The notes below the pieces were generated by a model, which did no database searches, was not told the origin of the DNA, and was given only the letters and a program-made list of their open reading frames with translations. Below are positions 18,152 to 27,650 of a stretch of 64,000 bases of DNA, piece after piece (the stretch's first letter is position 1; each line of letters opens with the position of its first letter). Where the stretch lies: NCBI GenBank assembly GCA_963797015.1, contig CAWCNV010000011.1, positions 1 through 64,000 on the forward strand. The letters run 5' to 3'. The position numbers were made by a program, and so were the translations under genes. Source of the DNA: JBBPZA01 sp963797015 (GTDB taxonomy: Bacteria > Actinomycetota > Thermoleophilia > Solirubrobacterales > Solirubrobacteraceae).

Positions 18152-19696
18152 GTGCGCCAGCTCACCGCGCTGGACGAGCAGTTCCTGGCTCTCGAGGGGC
18201 CGCGGCAGTACGGGCACGTGGGCGGCGTGGCGGTGCTCGATCCGTCGACCGCGCCCGGCGGCAAGCTCGACCTCGCCGACCTGCAGTACGTGATCGCCGA
18301 GCGGCTGCCGCTGGTGCCGCCGTTCCGGTGGCGGCTGGTCGAGGTGCCCTTCGACCTCGACTACGGCTACTGGATCGACGACCCCGACTTCGACCTGGAT
18401 TTCCACGTGCGGGAACTCGCCCTGCCCGCGCCGGGCGACGATCAGCAGCTCGGCGAGCAGGTCGCGCGCATCTTCGCGCGACCGCTCGACCGCGCGCGGC
18501 CGCTGTGGGAGATCTACCTGATCCACAACTACCAGGACGACAAGGTCGTGGTGATGACCAAGATCCATCACGCGGTCGTCGACGGCCTGTCGGGCGCCGA
18601 GATCATGGGCGCGCTGCTCGACCTCTCCCCGGAGGGGCGCGAGCCTCCGCCGCCGCTCAGGGACGCGGGCGACACGCATCCCGGTGACCTCGAGATGCTC
18701 GCGCGCGGGCTGGTGGGCCTGCCGCGCTACCCGCTGCGGCTGCTGCGTTCGGTGCCCAGGGCGCTGCCCAACATCGACGAGGTCCCGTCGCTGGCCGGGA
18801 TCCCGGGCCTGAAGGCTGCGGGACGGGTGGCCGAGACCGCGCAGCGGGCGCTCGGCGGCGGTCGCCGGGTGGTGGGCCGCAACGACCTCGTCCCGCCGCG
18901 CACGTCGTTCAACGGGCGCGTCTCGCCGCACCGGCGCTTCGCCTTCGGGCAGCTCTCGCTCGACGAGGTCAAGGCGATCAAGAACGAGTACGGCGCGACG
19001 GTCAACGACGTCATCGTCTCGATCTGCGCGGGCGCGGTCCGGCGCTGGCTGATCGAGCATCGCGAGCTGCCGGCCGAGCCGCTGGTGGCCCAGATCCCGG
19101 TCTCTGTGCGCAAGGAGGACCAGCAGGGCACCTACGGCAACCGGATCCTGATCATGTCGGCGCCGTTGTTCACGAACGAGGCCGATCCGGTGAAGCGCCT
19201 CGAGCTCCACCACGAGGCGCTGCTCGAGATGAAGGAGCGCCACAAGGCGCTTCCGGCCGAGCTGCTCCAGGACGCCAACCAGTTCGTCCCGCCCGCGGTC
19301 TTCTCGCGCGCCGCGCGGCTCAGCTTCACGCTCGCGTCCAGCGGACGCGGCCGGCCCGCCTGGAACCTCGTGATCTCGAACGTGCCGGGTCCGCAGCTCC
19401 CGCTCTATTTGGCAGGCGCCAAGCTCGAGGCCAACTACCCCGTGTCCGTGGTGACCGACGGCCTCGGGCTCAACATCACGGCAATGAGCTATTGCGGCCA
19501 CCTGGACTTCGGGATCGTCGCCGACCGCGAGCAGGTGCCCGACCTGTGGTCGCTCATCGACTGGCTGCGAGACGAGGTCGAGGAGCTGCGGCCGGCGCGC
19601 GCGGCGAAGGCGCAGTCGCCGGGGAACGGCAAGGCCGACGGCAGGACCGACGGCAAGGCCGCCTCGGGCAGGACAACGGCCGGACGCGATGGCTGA
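18152..19696 (+). CDS. wax ester synthase / diacylglycerol acyltransferase
   Basis: Bifunctional WS/DGAT-type acyltransferase of 514 residues that joins acyl-CoA to diacylglycerol or a fatty alcohol, forming storage triacylglycerol or wax ester at the membrane. The catalytic motif HHAVVDG is at 139-145, after PLWE. The C-terminal DUF1298-type half includes the SNVPGP block. A low-complexity tail (GNGKADGRTDGKAASGR) ends the protein. GTG 18152 has an excellent GGAGGAGG. It heads an overlapping operon with a hydrolase, an SDR, an unknown protein and a glycosidase. Confidence 0.93.
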   Translation: MRQLTALDEQFLALEGPRQYGHVGGVAVLDPSTAPGGKLDLADLQYVIAERLPLVPPFRWRLVEVPFDLDYGYWIDDPDFDLDFHVRELALPAPGDDQQLGEQVARIFARPLDRARPLWEIYLIHNYQDDKVVVMTKIHHAVVDGLSGAEIMGALLDLSPEGREPPPPLRDAGDTHPGDLEMLARGLVGLPRYPLRLLRSVPRALPNIDEVPSLAGIPGLKAAGRVAETAQRALGGGRRVVGRNDLVPPRTSFNGRVSPHRRFAFGQLSLDEVKAIKNEYGATVNDVIVSICAGAVRRWLIEHRELPAEPLVAQIPVSVRKEDQQGTYGNRILIMSAPLFTNEADPVKRLELHHEALLEMKERHKALPAELLQDANQFVPPAVFSRAARLSFTLASSGRGRPAWNLVISNVPGPQLPLYLAGAKLEANYPVSVVTDGLGLNITAMSYCGHLDFGIVADREQVPDLWSLIDWLRDEVEELRPARAAKAQSPGNGKADGRTDGKAASGRTTAGRDG

Positions 19697-20585
19697 GCAG
19701 CTCCGCGACGTCGGCGGCGGGATCACGCTCTGCTACGAGACCTTCGGCGACCCGTCCGACCCGCCTGTGCTGCTGGTCATGGGGCTGGGCATGCAGATGA
19801 TCGGCTGGGCGGATCAGTTCTGCGAGCGGCTCGCGGACCGCGGCTTCCACGTCGTGCGCTTCGACAACCGCGACGCCGGCCGCTCCACCCACATCGACGG
19901 GCGGCCGCCGACCGTCGGCCAGCTCGCGCGGCGACGGATCCGGCCGGTCCACTACGCGCTGTCCGACATGGCGGGCGACGCCGCGGGGCTCATCCGCGCT
20001 CTCGAGCTGGGCCCGGTGCACGTCGTCGGCGTGTCGATGGGCGGGATGATCGCCCAGACGCTCGCGGTCCGACATCCGGAGCTGGTTCGCTCGCTGGTCT
20101 CGATCATGTCCACCACGGGGAACCGCTGGAAGGGCCAGCCGGCGCTCGGGCTGATGCGCTTCCTGCTGCGCCAGGCACCGGGCGAGCGCGAGGCCTATAT
20201 CGAGCACATGACGCGCGTGTTCGCGGCGATCGGCTCGACCGGCCTGCCCCAGGACACCGAGCGCGTGCGCGAGCTCGCCGCGCGCAGCTACGACCGCGAC
20301 CACGACGAGGCGGGGACCGGCCGCCAGCTCGGGGCGATCATCGCCTCGGGCGACCGCACGGCGGAGCTGCGCGGGATCGTCGCCCCGACGCTGGTCGTGC
20401 ACGGGACCAGCGACCGCCTCGTGCGTCCCTCCGGCGGCGTCGCGACGGCGCGCGCCATCCCGGGCGCGCGGCTGATGATGATCGAGGGCATGGGCCACGA
20501 CCTCCCCGAGGCGGCGTGGCCGCAACTGATCGAAGCGATCACCGAGCACGCGCGCGAAGCCGGCCGCGTGCCCGCTGTGGCCTAG
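19689..20585 (+). CDS. alpha/beta hydrolase (serine type)
   Basis: A 298-residue hydrolase with the nucleophile elbow GVSMGG (Ser116), the oxyanion segment VMGLGMQM, acid Asp in HGTSDRL and the His in GMGHDLP. It overlaps the wax ester synthase gene by 8 bases, so it is co-translated. The family includes esterases and lipases; in this place hydrolysis of storage lipid or acyl esters is a reasonable guess but not proven. Confidence 0.85.
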   Translation: MAEQLRDVGGGITLCYETFGDPSDPPVLLVMGLGMQMIGWADQFCERLADRGFHVVRFDNRDAGRSTHIDGRPPTVGQLARRRIRPVHYALSDMAGDAAGLIRALELGPVHVVGVSMGGMIAQTLAVRHPELVRSLVSIMSTTGNRWKGQPALGLMRFLLRQAPGEREAYIEHMTRVFAAIGSTGLPQDTERVRELAARSYDRDHDEAGTGRQLGAIIASGDRTAELRGIVAPTLVVHGTSDRLVRPSGGVATARAIPGARLMMIEGMGHDLPEAAWPQLIEAITEHAREAGRVPAVA

Positions 20586-20587
20586 CG

Positions 20588-21442
20588 GTGAGCCTTTCCG
20601 ACGGAGCGGTCGTCGCGGTCACGGGCGGAGCCCGTGGCATCGGGCTCGCGACAGCCCGCGCCCTGGCGGAGCGTGGCGCGCGCGTGTGGATCGGGGACCT
20701 CGACGGCGAGCTGGCCGAGCGCGAGGCAGCCGCGTTGGGCGCGCACGGCGCGCGGCTCGACGTCACCGACCGCGCCTCGTTCGCCGCCTTCCTAGACGCG
20801 GCCCGCAGCGAGCACGGCCCGCTCGACGCGCTGGTTAACAACGCCGGCGTGATGCCCTTCGGCGCGTTCCTCGACCAGCCCGACGAGACCACCGAGCTGG
20901 CCCTGGACGTCAACCTGCGCGGCGTGATCCTGGGCATGAAGCTCGCGCTCTCAGAGATGGTCGAGCGCGGACGCGGGCACGTCGTCAACGTCGCCTCGCT
21001 GGCGGCCCGCCTGCCGGTCCCCGGCGCCGCCGTCTACTCGGGCACCAAGGCGGCGGTGGTGGCGATGACCGACGCGGTCCGGCGCGAGCTGGCCGGCACC
21101 GGCGTCGCGCTGACGTGCGTGCTGCCGGGGATGGTGCGCACCGAGCTCTCGAGCGGCGCGCCCGAGGGGCGGGGCGTGAGCGCGATAGAGCCCGCGGCGG
21201 TGGCCGCGGGCGTCGTCCGCGCGCTGGACGGCCGCGGCGGCACGGTCGTGCTCCCGCGGCTGCTCGACCCGGTGTCGCGCGGCGCGCCGCTGCTGCCGGG
21301 CCAGCTCGAGCGGCTCGTGCGGCGCACGGTCGGCGACGACCGCATCCTCACCCGCCTCGACACCGAAGCGCGCGCGGGCTACGCCGAGCGCCTCGGCCGC
21401 CAGGCCGCAACCACGAAATCTCAGACCGGGAGGCAGACATGA
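20588..21442 (+). CDS. SDR family oxidoreductase
   Basis: A 284-residue short-chain dehydrogenase with TGGARGIG (12-19), NNAG (84-87) and Tyr150/Lys154 in YSGTK. The sequence is close in style to the SDR at 27651, including the RARxxYAE-like tail, and suggests paralogues. GTG 20588 lies 2 bases after the preceding stop; no good Shine-Dalgarno is visible, consistent with translational coupling. The longer ATG at 20516 would lie inside the hydrolase gene and adds non-family sequence. Confidence 0.85.
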   Translation: MSLSDGAVVAVTGGARGIGLATARALAERGARVWIGDLDGELAEREAAALGAHGARLDVTDRASFAAFLDAARSEHGPLDALVNNAGVMPFGAFLDQPDETTELALDVNLRGVILGMKLALSEMVERGRGHVVNVASLAARLPVPGAAVYSGTKAAVVAMTDAVRRELAGTGVALTCVLPGMVRTELSSGAPEGRGVSAIEPAAVAAGVVRALDGRGGTVVLPRLLDPVSRGAPLLPGQLERLVRRTVGDDRILTRLDTEARAGYAERLGRQAATTKSQTGRQT

Positions 21443-22032
21443 GCACCACGACAGCCGGATCCACCACGACCCGCACGCCCTCGCAGGAGGAGACCTGGGA
21501 GCGCTTCAAGGAGCTGGGCCGCAGGCGCGACTTCGAAGCGCTCGAGAAGCTGTTCGCGTCGGGCACCGCGCCCAGGGGACTGGACGGCCCGACGGACGGG
21601 ATCCTCGTCGCGCCGATGATCCAGGGCGCGGTCGACCGCGCTTTCAGCCTGATCACCAGCGGCTGGATGCCGTGGCTGGGCAAGAGCTTCGACGCCGCCC
21701 GGGAGCGAGGGACGAACCTGCTCGCCGGCTCGGCTCGCTGGCCGGCGCGCGCGCTTTGGCCGCGCTACGAGACGCGTCCCAGGGGCGACTCGCTCGAGGC
21801 GTTCGACTTCCAGACCCGTGTCGCCCCGGGCGCGATCGAGCCCTCGGTCGACGTGCTCAAGATCGACTACGGCCCCGTGCCCGACAACCCCGGCCTGATC
21901 ATCCGCTCGATCCTCGACGAGCTCGTCGAGATCGTGCCCGACACCTACCTGGGCCGCATCCTCTGGCGCCAGGAAGGCAACCGCTTCGCGAACATCGGCT
22001 ACTTCGCGCTCAGGCAGCCGGCGGACGGCTGA
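21439..22032 (+). CDS. unknown protein, 197 aa
   Basis: I do not recognise this protein with confidence. It starts with an unstructured Thr-rich segment, then a helical part (ERFKELGRRRDFEALEKLF), a hydrophobic middle (MIQGAVDRAFSLI...WMPWLGKSFD), and a beta-rich C-terminus (VDVLKIDYGPVPDNPGLIIRSILDELVEIVPDTYLGR split over about residues 138-178). The ending resembles lipid-binding GXWXG/DUF4334-like proteins, a weak suggestion. ATG 21439 follows GGGAGG and overlaps the SDR stop as ATGA. Its place in the WS/DGAT operon hints at a lipid-related role. Confidence 0.7.
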   Translation: MSTTTAGSTTTRTPSQEETWERFKELGRRRDFEALEKLFASGTAPRGLDGPTDGILVAPMIQGAVDRAFSLITSGWMPWLGKSFDAARERGTNLLAGSARWPARALWPRYETRPRGDSLEAFDFQTRVAPGAIEPSVDVLKIDYGPVPDNPGLIIRSILDELVEIVPDTYLGRILWRQEGNRFANIGYFALRQPADG

Positions 22033-24587
22033 GCCGAGCGCGCCTCCACCCGGCCTGCGCGGCGCTTGCGATCGGGCTCGCGGCGTCGTGCGCTTCGGCG
22101 CCGGCCCTGGGCTCCTACCAGCCCAAGGCGCCTCCCGTTCCGACGCCCTGGACGGCGAAGGTCTCGCGGACGGCGCCCCTGCCCGAGTACCCGCGGCCGC
22201 AGCTGCGGCGGCGCGAATGGAAGAGCCTGAACGGGCAGTGGGAGTTCTCGGCGGCGTCCGAGGGCGAGGCGCCGCCGTTCGGGCGTGCGCTGGACGAGAC
22301 GATCCTCGTGCCCTACCCGATGCAGTCCGCGCTGTCGGGGATCAAGCGCCAGGTGCAGCGCTCGTGGTACCGGCGCACGTTCAGGGTGCCGAAGTCGTGG
22401 CGCGGAAAACGCGTGCTGCTCAACTTCGGCGCGGTCACGTTCGAGGCCACCGTGTACGTGAACGGGCGGCTGGTCGGGGCGCACCGCGGCTCCTACGACG
22501 CGTTCTCGTTCGACATCACGAGCGCGCTGCGCCCGTCGGGCCCGAACGAGCTGATCGTCGGCGTCCACGACCCGCTCGCCACCGGCGGCGGCCAGCCGGT
22601 CGGCAAGCAGTTCGTCAACGAGGTGTCGGTGCTGCACACGGCTTCGAGCGGGATCTGGCAGACGGTGTGGCTCGAGCCGGTCGGCGCCGCGCACCTGACG
22701 CGACTGGACCAGACCCCGGATCTGCGCCGCGCCCGCCTGCTCGTGACTCCCCGCGTGAGCGGCGGCAGGGACGTCACGGTCATGCTGCGCGCGCGCGACG
22801 GCAGGCGCGTCGTCGGGCGGGCGACGGGCCGCCCGGGCAGGCCGATCGCGCTGCCCGTCCCGCGGCCGAAGCTGTGGTCGCCCGAGCGCCCGTTCCTGTA
22901 CCGCCTCGACGCCGAGCTGCTCCGCGCCGGGAAGATCGTCGACCGCGCGAAGTCGTACTTCGGCATGCGCTCGATCGCGGTCAGGCGGGTCGGCGGCGTG
23001 GCACGGATCGTGCTCAACGGGCGCTTCGTGTTCCAGATCGGGCCGCTCGACCAGGGCTACTGGCCCGACGGGCTCTACACCGCGCCGACCGACGCCGCCC
23101 TGCGCTTCGACATCGCCGAGACCAAGCGCCTGGGCTTCAACATGACGCGCAAGCACGTCAAGGTCGAGCCCCAGCGCTGGTACTACTGGGCCGACCGTCT
23201 CGGGCTGCTGGTGTGGCAGGACATGCCCAACATGCCGATCTTCCGCCGGGTGGCGCCGCCGGACGAGGTCGAGTTCGAGCGCGAGCTGCGGGCGATGATC
23301 GAGCAGCACCGCTCGAGTCCGGCGATCGTGGCATGGACCCCGTTCAACGAGGGCTGGGGCCAGTTCTCGGTGCCGCGCATCACGCGCTTGGCCAAGCGGC
23401 TCGATCGCTCGCGGCTGGTCAACGGGCAGAGCGGCGGCGCCAACTGCTGCCTGGCCCGCGAGCCCGCCGACAGCGACGTCCGCGACGGTCACATCTACGC
23501 CGGCCCGCTCGCGCCGCCGCCCGACCGCCGGGCGTCGGTGATCGGCGAGTTCTCGGGCTGCAACGATCGCCGCGCCGCGGGTGAGCAGGCGCCGCCGTTC
23601 GGTGGCAGCTTCGGCACGGCGGGCTCGCGCGCGAACCGGGGCGTCCTGCGGCGCGACTGGGACGCGCTGCGGCAACAGATGCGCGCGCCGGGCCTGTCGG
23701 GCGCCGTCTACACCCAGTACGCCAACCTCGAGCACGAAGTCGGGGTCGGACTGCTCTCCTACGATCGGCGCCACCTGAAGTGCGGCGCGGAGCTCCTGCC
23801 TAAGCTCAATCGTGCTCTGATCGCCGCCTCCCGCCGCGTCGCCGACCTGCGTCCGCAGACGGGCGCGGTCCCTGCCGGCACGCGCGCGCTGTGGACCTTC
23901 GACGAGGGCCGCGGCACGGTGGCGCGCGACGCCGTCAGCAGCGGCCCTGACCTGGCCCTGCAGGGCGGCGCCGCGTGGGCCCGCGGCAACCGCGGCAGCG
24001 GGCTTGCCCTTGCGGGCTCCGGCCAGCGCGCGGTCGCGGGCCAGCCGGTCGTGGACACCCGCCGCAGCTACACCGTCTCGGCCTGGCTGCGCTTCGCCGC
24101 GCCGGCGCGCTCGGCCTCCGCCGTGAGCCAGGGCAACGGCTTCTCGCTGGGGTTGCGGGTGGCGAACGACCGTCCCGATCTCGACCCGGCCTACACCGTC
24201 GAGGGGATTCCGGGGCCCTTCCCCCAGCCGAAATGGAGCTTCGCCGTGCCCGCCACGGCGAGCTGTGGGGAGCCGGCATGCGCCGTGCGCGCCAACCAGG
24301 GCTACGGCGACGCGCGCATCGACCCCCGCGCGGGTCGCTGGTACCAGGTGGTCGGCGTGTACGACCGCTCCCAGCGCACCGCGGGGGTCTACGTCGACGG
24401 GCTGCCGATCGACAGCCGCATCGCGCTCCGGGCGGTCGCGGCCGCCGCGCCGTTCACGCTCGGCACGGGCACGCTGGGCGCCGATGGGCCCGACTCCTTC
24501 GCCGGCCGGATCGATCAGGTGCGCGTCTACGGACGCGCGCTCAGCCCGGGCGAGGTCTGGCGCCTCTACCGGGCGGAGAAGGCCTGA
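22029..24587 (+). CDS. secreted GH2 glycosidase with C-terminal LamG-like domain
   Basis: Exported beta-glycosidase of about 852 residues. In order: signal peptide, GH2 sugar-binding jelly-roll (WYRRTFRVP), Ig-like linker domain, TIM barrel with acid/base Glu441 in NEGWGQ and nucleophile Glu507 in IGEFSG, then a LamG/concanavalin-like domain from about residue 618 (RALWTFDEGRGT). No ATG, GTG or TTG precedes the signal peptide in frame; CTG 22029 overlaps the previous TGA as CTGA and gives LSRARLHPACAALAIG, a good n-region and core. The next Met lies far inside the jelly-roll. Substrate could be a beta-galactoside or beta-glucuronide. Confidence 0.85.
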   Translation: MSRARLHPACAALAIGLAASCASAPALGSYQPKAPPVPTPWTAKVSRTAPLPEYPRPQLRRREWKSLNGQWEFSAASEGEAPPFGRALDETILVPYPMQSALSGIKRQVQRSWYRRTFRVPKSWRGKRVLLNFGAVTFEATVYVNGRLVGAHRGSYDAFSFDITSALRPSGPNELIVGVHDPLATGGGQPVGKQFVNEVSVLHTASSGIWQTVWLEPVGAAHLTRLDQTPDLRRARLLVTPRVSGGRDVTVMLRARDGRRVVGRATGRPGRPIALPVPRPKLWSPERPFLYRLDAELLRAGKIVDRAKSYFGMRSIAVRRVGGVARIVLNGRFVFQIGPLDQGYWPDGLYTAPTDAALRFDIAETKRLGFNMTRKHVKVEPQRWYYWADRLGLLVWQDMPNMPIFRRVAPPDEVEFERELRAMIEQHRSSPAIVAWTPFNEGWGQFSVPRITRLAKRLDRSRLVNGQSGGANCCLAREPADSDVRDGHIYAGPLAPPPDRRASVIGEFSGCNDRRAAGEQAPPFGGSFGTAGSRANRGVLRRDWDALRQQMRAPGLSGAVYTQYANLEHEVGVGLLSYDRRHLKCGAELLPKLNRALIAASRRVADLRPQTGAVPAGTRALWTFDEGRGTVARDAVSSGPDLALQGGAAWARGNRGSGLALAGSGQRAVAGQPVVDTRRSYTVSAWLRFAAPARSASAVSQGNGFSLGLRVANDRPDLDPAYTVEGIPGPFPQPKWSFAVPATASCGEPACAVRANQGYGDARIDPRAGRWYQVVGVYDRSQRTAGVYVDGLPIDSRIALRAVAAAAPFTLGTGTLGADGPDSFAGRIDQVRVYGRALSPGEVWRLYRAEKA

Positions 24588-24590
24588 GTC

Positions 24591-25220
24591 TCAGCGCACC
24601 GCGGCCACGTAGAGGTGCGTCAGCTCGGCGATCAGGAGCTGGCGCGGCGGGCGCTTGGAAGCTGCGAGCCAGTCGATCAGGAGCTCGTTGGTGGCCCCGA
24701 CCAGGCCCATGGCCAGCAGCTCGGACATTGGGCGCCGCGCCAGGCCGAGGTCGTGCAGGCGCGCGGTCTCGCTCGCGGTGACGCGCGCGAAGGCGCGCAT
24801 CACCTCGCGCCGATGGCGTTCCAGCTCGCTCGAGATGCCGACCACCTCGACGAGCTGCACGCGCGCCGCGCGCTCGTCGGAGGTTACGTGCTGGACCGAT
24901 GCCTTGACCGCACCGCCCACGTGCGACTCGAGGTCGCGCGGCTCGCGGCGCACGGCGGTCATGATGCTGCCCGCGAGGCGCTGGACCACGCCGTCGTAGA
25001 CCGCCCGGAAGAGGTCCTCCTTGCCATCGAAGTGGCGGTAGAAGGAGTGCGTGCCCACGCCTGCGTCGGCGCAGATCGACTCGATCGCGCTGCGCGTGTA
25101 GCCGACGGTGCCGAAGACCTCGAGACCCGTGTCGAGCAGCCGCGCGCGGCGCGCAGCTCCGCGCTCCTCGGATGGTCCTCGCCGGGTCGAGCGGTGGGCG
25201 ATCGCGGGAGAGGCGCTCAC
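24591..25220 (-). CDS. TetR/AcrR family transcriptional regulator
   Basis: A 209-residue one-component repressor-type regulator. The N-terminal helix-turn-helix reads AIESICADAGVGTHSFYRHFDGKEDLF, split around residues 45-72, with the diagnostic FYRHF. The ligand domain is helical and unspecific. It is divergent from the flavin monooxygenase at 25301 with an 80-base gap, the usual arrangement of a TetR regulator and its target. The 3' end nearly abuts the convergent GH2 gene. Confidence 0.9.
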   Translation of the reverse strand: MSASPAIAHRSTRRGPSEERGAARRARLLDTGLEVFGTVGYTRSAIESICADAGVGTHSFYRHFDGKEDLFRAVYDGVVQRLAGSIMTAVRREPRDLESHVGGAVKASVQHVTSDERAARVQLVEVVGISSELERHRREVMRAFARVTASETARLHDLGLARRPMSELLAMGLVGATNELLIDWLAASKRPPRQLLIAELTHLYVAAVR

Positions 25221-25300
25221 GGGCCGGGAGCGTAGCCGTCCATCCGGTTGCGGGTAGGTTCCCCTCAGCGGTACACGCGCGACAAGAGGAGGTCTGAATC

Positions 25301-26701
25301 GTGTCTGCCCGCGCTCCCCAAGCCGGTCCCGTGTGCGTCATAGGCGCCGGGTCGTCCGGCATCTCGAGCTGTCAGGTCCTGCACGCACGGGGCATCCCGT
25401 TCGACTGCTTCGAGAAGGGATCGACGGTCGGGGGCAACTGGCGCTATCGCAACGACAACCAGATGTCGGCGGCCTACCGCTCGCTGCACATCAACACGTC
25501 GCGCGACCTCATGGCCTACCGGACCTTCCCGATGCCGCCCGACTACCCGGACTACCCCAACCACTTCCAGATCGCCAAGTACTTCGACGACTACGTCGAC
25601 CACTTCGGCTTCCGCGACCGGATCCAGTTCCAGACCGAGGTCCAGCGCGTCGAGCCGTCGGGCGACGGCGGCTGGAGCGTGACGGTGCGCGACGGGCAGG
25701 GCGACGAGCGGACCGAGCGCTACCACGCCGTGATGGTCGCCAACGGCCATCACTGGAACCCGCGCTGGCCCGAGCCGCCCTACCCGGGCTCCGACAGCTT
25801 CGAGGGCGAGCAGATGCACGCGCACGCTTACGACACCCCCGACGTGGTCGAAGGCAAGCGCGTGCTCGTCCTGGGCATCGGCAACTCGGCCTGCGACATC
25901 GCGGTGGAGTCCTCGCGGATCGCCGACGCGACGTTCATGGCCATGCGCCGCGGCGCCCACGTGTTTCCCAAGTACCTGTTCGGCAAGCCGACCGACGAGA
26001 CCAACACGCCCGGGCTCACGCGCCTGCCGCTCTCGGTCCAGCGCTTCTTCTTCAAGCTCTCGCTGCGGACGGCGCAGGGGCCGATGACCGCCTACGGACT
26101 GCCCGAGCCCGACCACAAGATGCTCGAGGCGCACCCGACGATCTCCTCCGACCTGCTTCCGCGCCTGGGCCACGGCGACATCACGGTCAAGCCGAACATC
26201 GAGCGCTTCGAAGGCCGCGAGGTCGTGTTCGCCGACGGCAGCCGCGAGCAGATCGACCTCGTCGTCTACTGCACGGGCTACAAGATCACCTTCCCGTTCT
26301 TCGACGAGTCGATCGCCGCCGCGCACGACAACCGCGTGAGGCTCTATCGCCGAGTGGTCCACCTCGACCATCCCAACCTGTTCTTCATCGGCCTCGTGCA
26401 GCCGCTGGGGGCGATCATGCCGCTGGCCGAGGCGCAGTCGGAGTGGATCGGCGACGTGCTCGAGGGCAAAGCGCGCCTGCCCTCGCCCGCGAAGATGCGC
26501 GAGGTCGTCGAGCGCGAGGACGAGCGCATGGCCGAGCGCTACGTCGCCTCCAAGCGCCACACGATCCAGGTCGACTTCTATCCCTACCTGCGCACCATCG
26601 AGCGCGAACGCCGGCGCGGCCGGCTGGCCGTCCTCACTGGGCCGCTGGCGAACCGCTCGCACGAGCTGCGGCTGGCACGCCCGCAGCGGGCGCAGGCCTG
26701 A
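25301..26701 (+). CDS. flavin-containing monooxygenase / Baeyer-Villiger-like
   Basis: FAD- and NADPH-dependent monooxygenase of 466 residues. It has the FAD fingerprint GAGSSG near residue 16, the FMO/BVMO signature region FEGEQMHAHAY, the NADPH motif GIGNSACD and the late CTGYK block. It could oxygenate nitrogen, sulfur or ketone groups. GTG 25301 follows AGAGGAGG at ideal spacing. Probably controlled by the divergent TetR protein. Confidence 0.9.
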   Translation: MSARAPQAGPVCVIGAGSSGISSCQVLHARGIPFDCFEKGSTVGGNWRYRNDNQMSAAYRSLHINTSRDLMAYRTFPMPPDYPDYPNHFQIAKYFDDYVDHFGFRDRIQFQTEVQRVEPSGDGGWSVTVRDGQGDERTERYHAVMVANGHHWNPRWPEPPYPGSDSFEGEQMHAHAYDTPDVVEGKRVLVLGIGNSACDIAVESSRIADATFMAMRRGAHVFPKYLFGKPTDETNTPGLTRLPLSVQRFFFKLSLRTAQGPMTAYGLPEPDHKMLEAHPTISSDLLPRLGHGDITVKPNIERFEGREVVFADGSREQIDLVVYCTGYKITFPFFDESIAAAHDNRVRLYRRVVHLDHPNLFFIGLVQPLGAIMPLAEAQSEWIGDVLEGKARLPSPAKMREVVEREDERMAERYVASKRHTIQVDFYPYLRTIERERRRGRLAVLTGPLANRSHELRLARPQRAQA

Positions 26702-26723
26702 GCCTCTCGGCCCTCGCGGGGCG

Positions 26724-26993
26724 ATGACGGCCTTCGCCGACAGCGGCGGCTGGACGTGGCTGGCCGGCGGCTTCGGAGTGGCAGAGGCGCCGCGGCCCGA
26801 TGGGGCCGGGGGCGCGTGGTTCAGCGACCTGGCCGGCGGCGTGTTCGATGTCCCGGCCGCGTTCGCGTCGAGCGTCGCCTTCGACGGCGAGGATCTGCTC
26901 TGCACGGTCGGCGCCGGGCACGGCGACCGCGGCGGCGGCCTGCTGCGGGCCAGCGTGGGCGTTCGGGGAGCGCCGGCGCCGGCGTCGGTGTAA
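26724..26993 (+). pseudogene. internally deleted SMP-30/gluconolactonase-like remnant
   Basis: An 89-residue reading joins two ends of a six-bladed propeller protein. The first part (LAGGFGVAEAPRPDGAGG, AWFSDLAGG) resembles the N-terminal blade with the metal-binding Glu of the SMP-30 family; the second part (SSVAFDGEDL, GGLLRASVGVRG) resembles its last blade. Full proteins have about 270-300 residues, so roughly 200 are missing from the middle. Non-functional by inference. Confidence 0.6.
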
Positions 26994-27011
26994 GCACGCG
27001 CCGGGACGCGG

Positions 27012-27578
27012 TCAGGCGGCTGGGAAGCGCGCCGCCCAGTCCTCGCGCTGCACGCCGGCGGCGCCGATCACGAAGGCGATCGTGTGGTACCAGCCGGCGG
27101 TGATCACGAGCTCGAGGATCTGGTCGGGCGCGAAGTGATCGGTCAGCGCCGCGAAGAGCTCGTCGGAGACGCGGCTGGTCGCGTGCAGCTCGTCGGCGAG
27201 TCGGAAGACCAGCGCCTCCTCCTCGGACCACACCGGGTCCTCGGCCGACCCGGCGGCCGTCGAGGCCAGCTGCTCGTCGCTGAAGCCGAGCGGCTTGCCG
27301 AAGGCGACCGCGTGCACGCCCCACTCGTACTCGGCGCCGCACAGCGCGCACGTCCGGTGGATCATCACCTCGCGCAGACGCGGCTCGACGCGGCCGTGGC
27401 CGAGGATGCCCGCGCCCAGCGGTCGCATCCGTGACGCCAGCTCGTCGTGGACGCCGAGCGTGCGGAACAGCTTGAGCGGCTCCATCCCGCTCCCGGGCGG
27501 CATCCACTTCTGCAGCATCGCCTCGAGCTCGGGCTCATAGGGCGGCTCGACGGGCGGGATGCGCGGGCCGTCGGTCAC
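27012..27578 (-). CDS. carboxymuconolactone decarboxylase / AhpD-like protein
   Basis: A 188-residue all-helical protein of the CMD/AhpD superfamily. It has the redox Cys-x-x-Cys with downstream His in HRTCALCGAEYEWGVH, typical of the AhpD-type peroxidase partners rather than true decarboxylases. GTG 27578 gives VTDGPRIPP; no good Shine-Dalgarno is seen. It ends next to the SMP-30 remnant and is divergent from the SDR at 27651. Role in peroxide or aromatic metabolism not determined. Confidence 0.85.
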   Translation of the reverse strand: MTDGPRIPPVEPPYEPELEAMLQKWMPPGSGMEPLKLFRTLGVHDELASRMRPLGAGILGHGRVEPRLREVMIHRTCALCGAEYEWGVHAVAFGKPLGFSDEQLASTAAGSAEDPVWSEEEALVFRLADELHATSRVSDELFAALTDHFAPDQILELVITAGWYHTIAFVIGAAGVQREDWAARFPAA

Positions 27579-27650
27579 GAGCGCGAGCGTACCCGGTCCG
27601 TCGAGCAAGCAGCCTTGCCCGTGCCGCGCGCGCGGAGTATGGTCGCGGCC

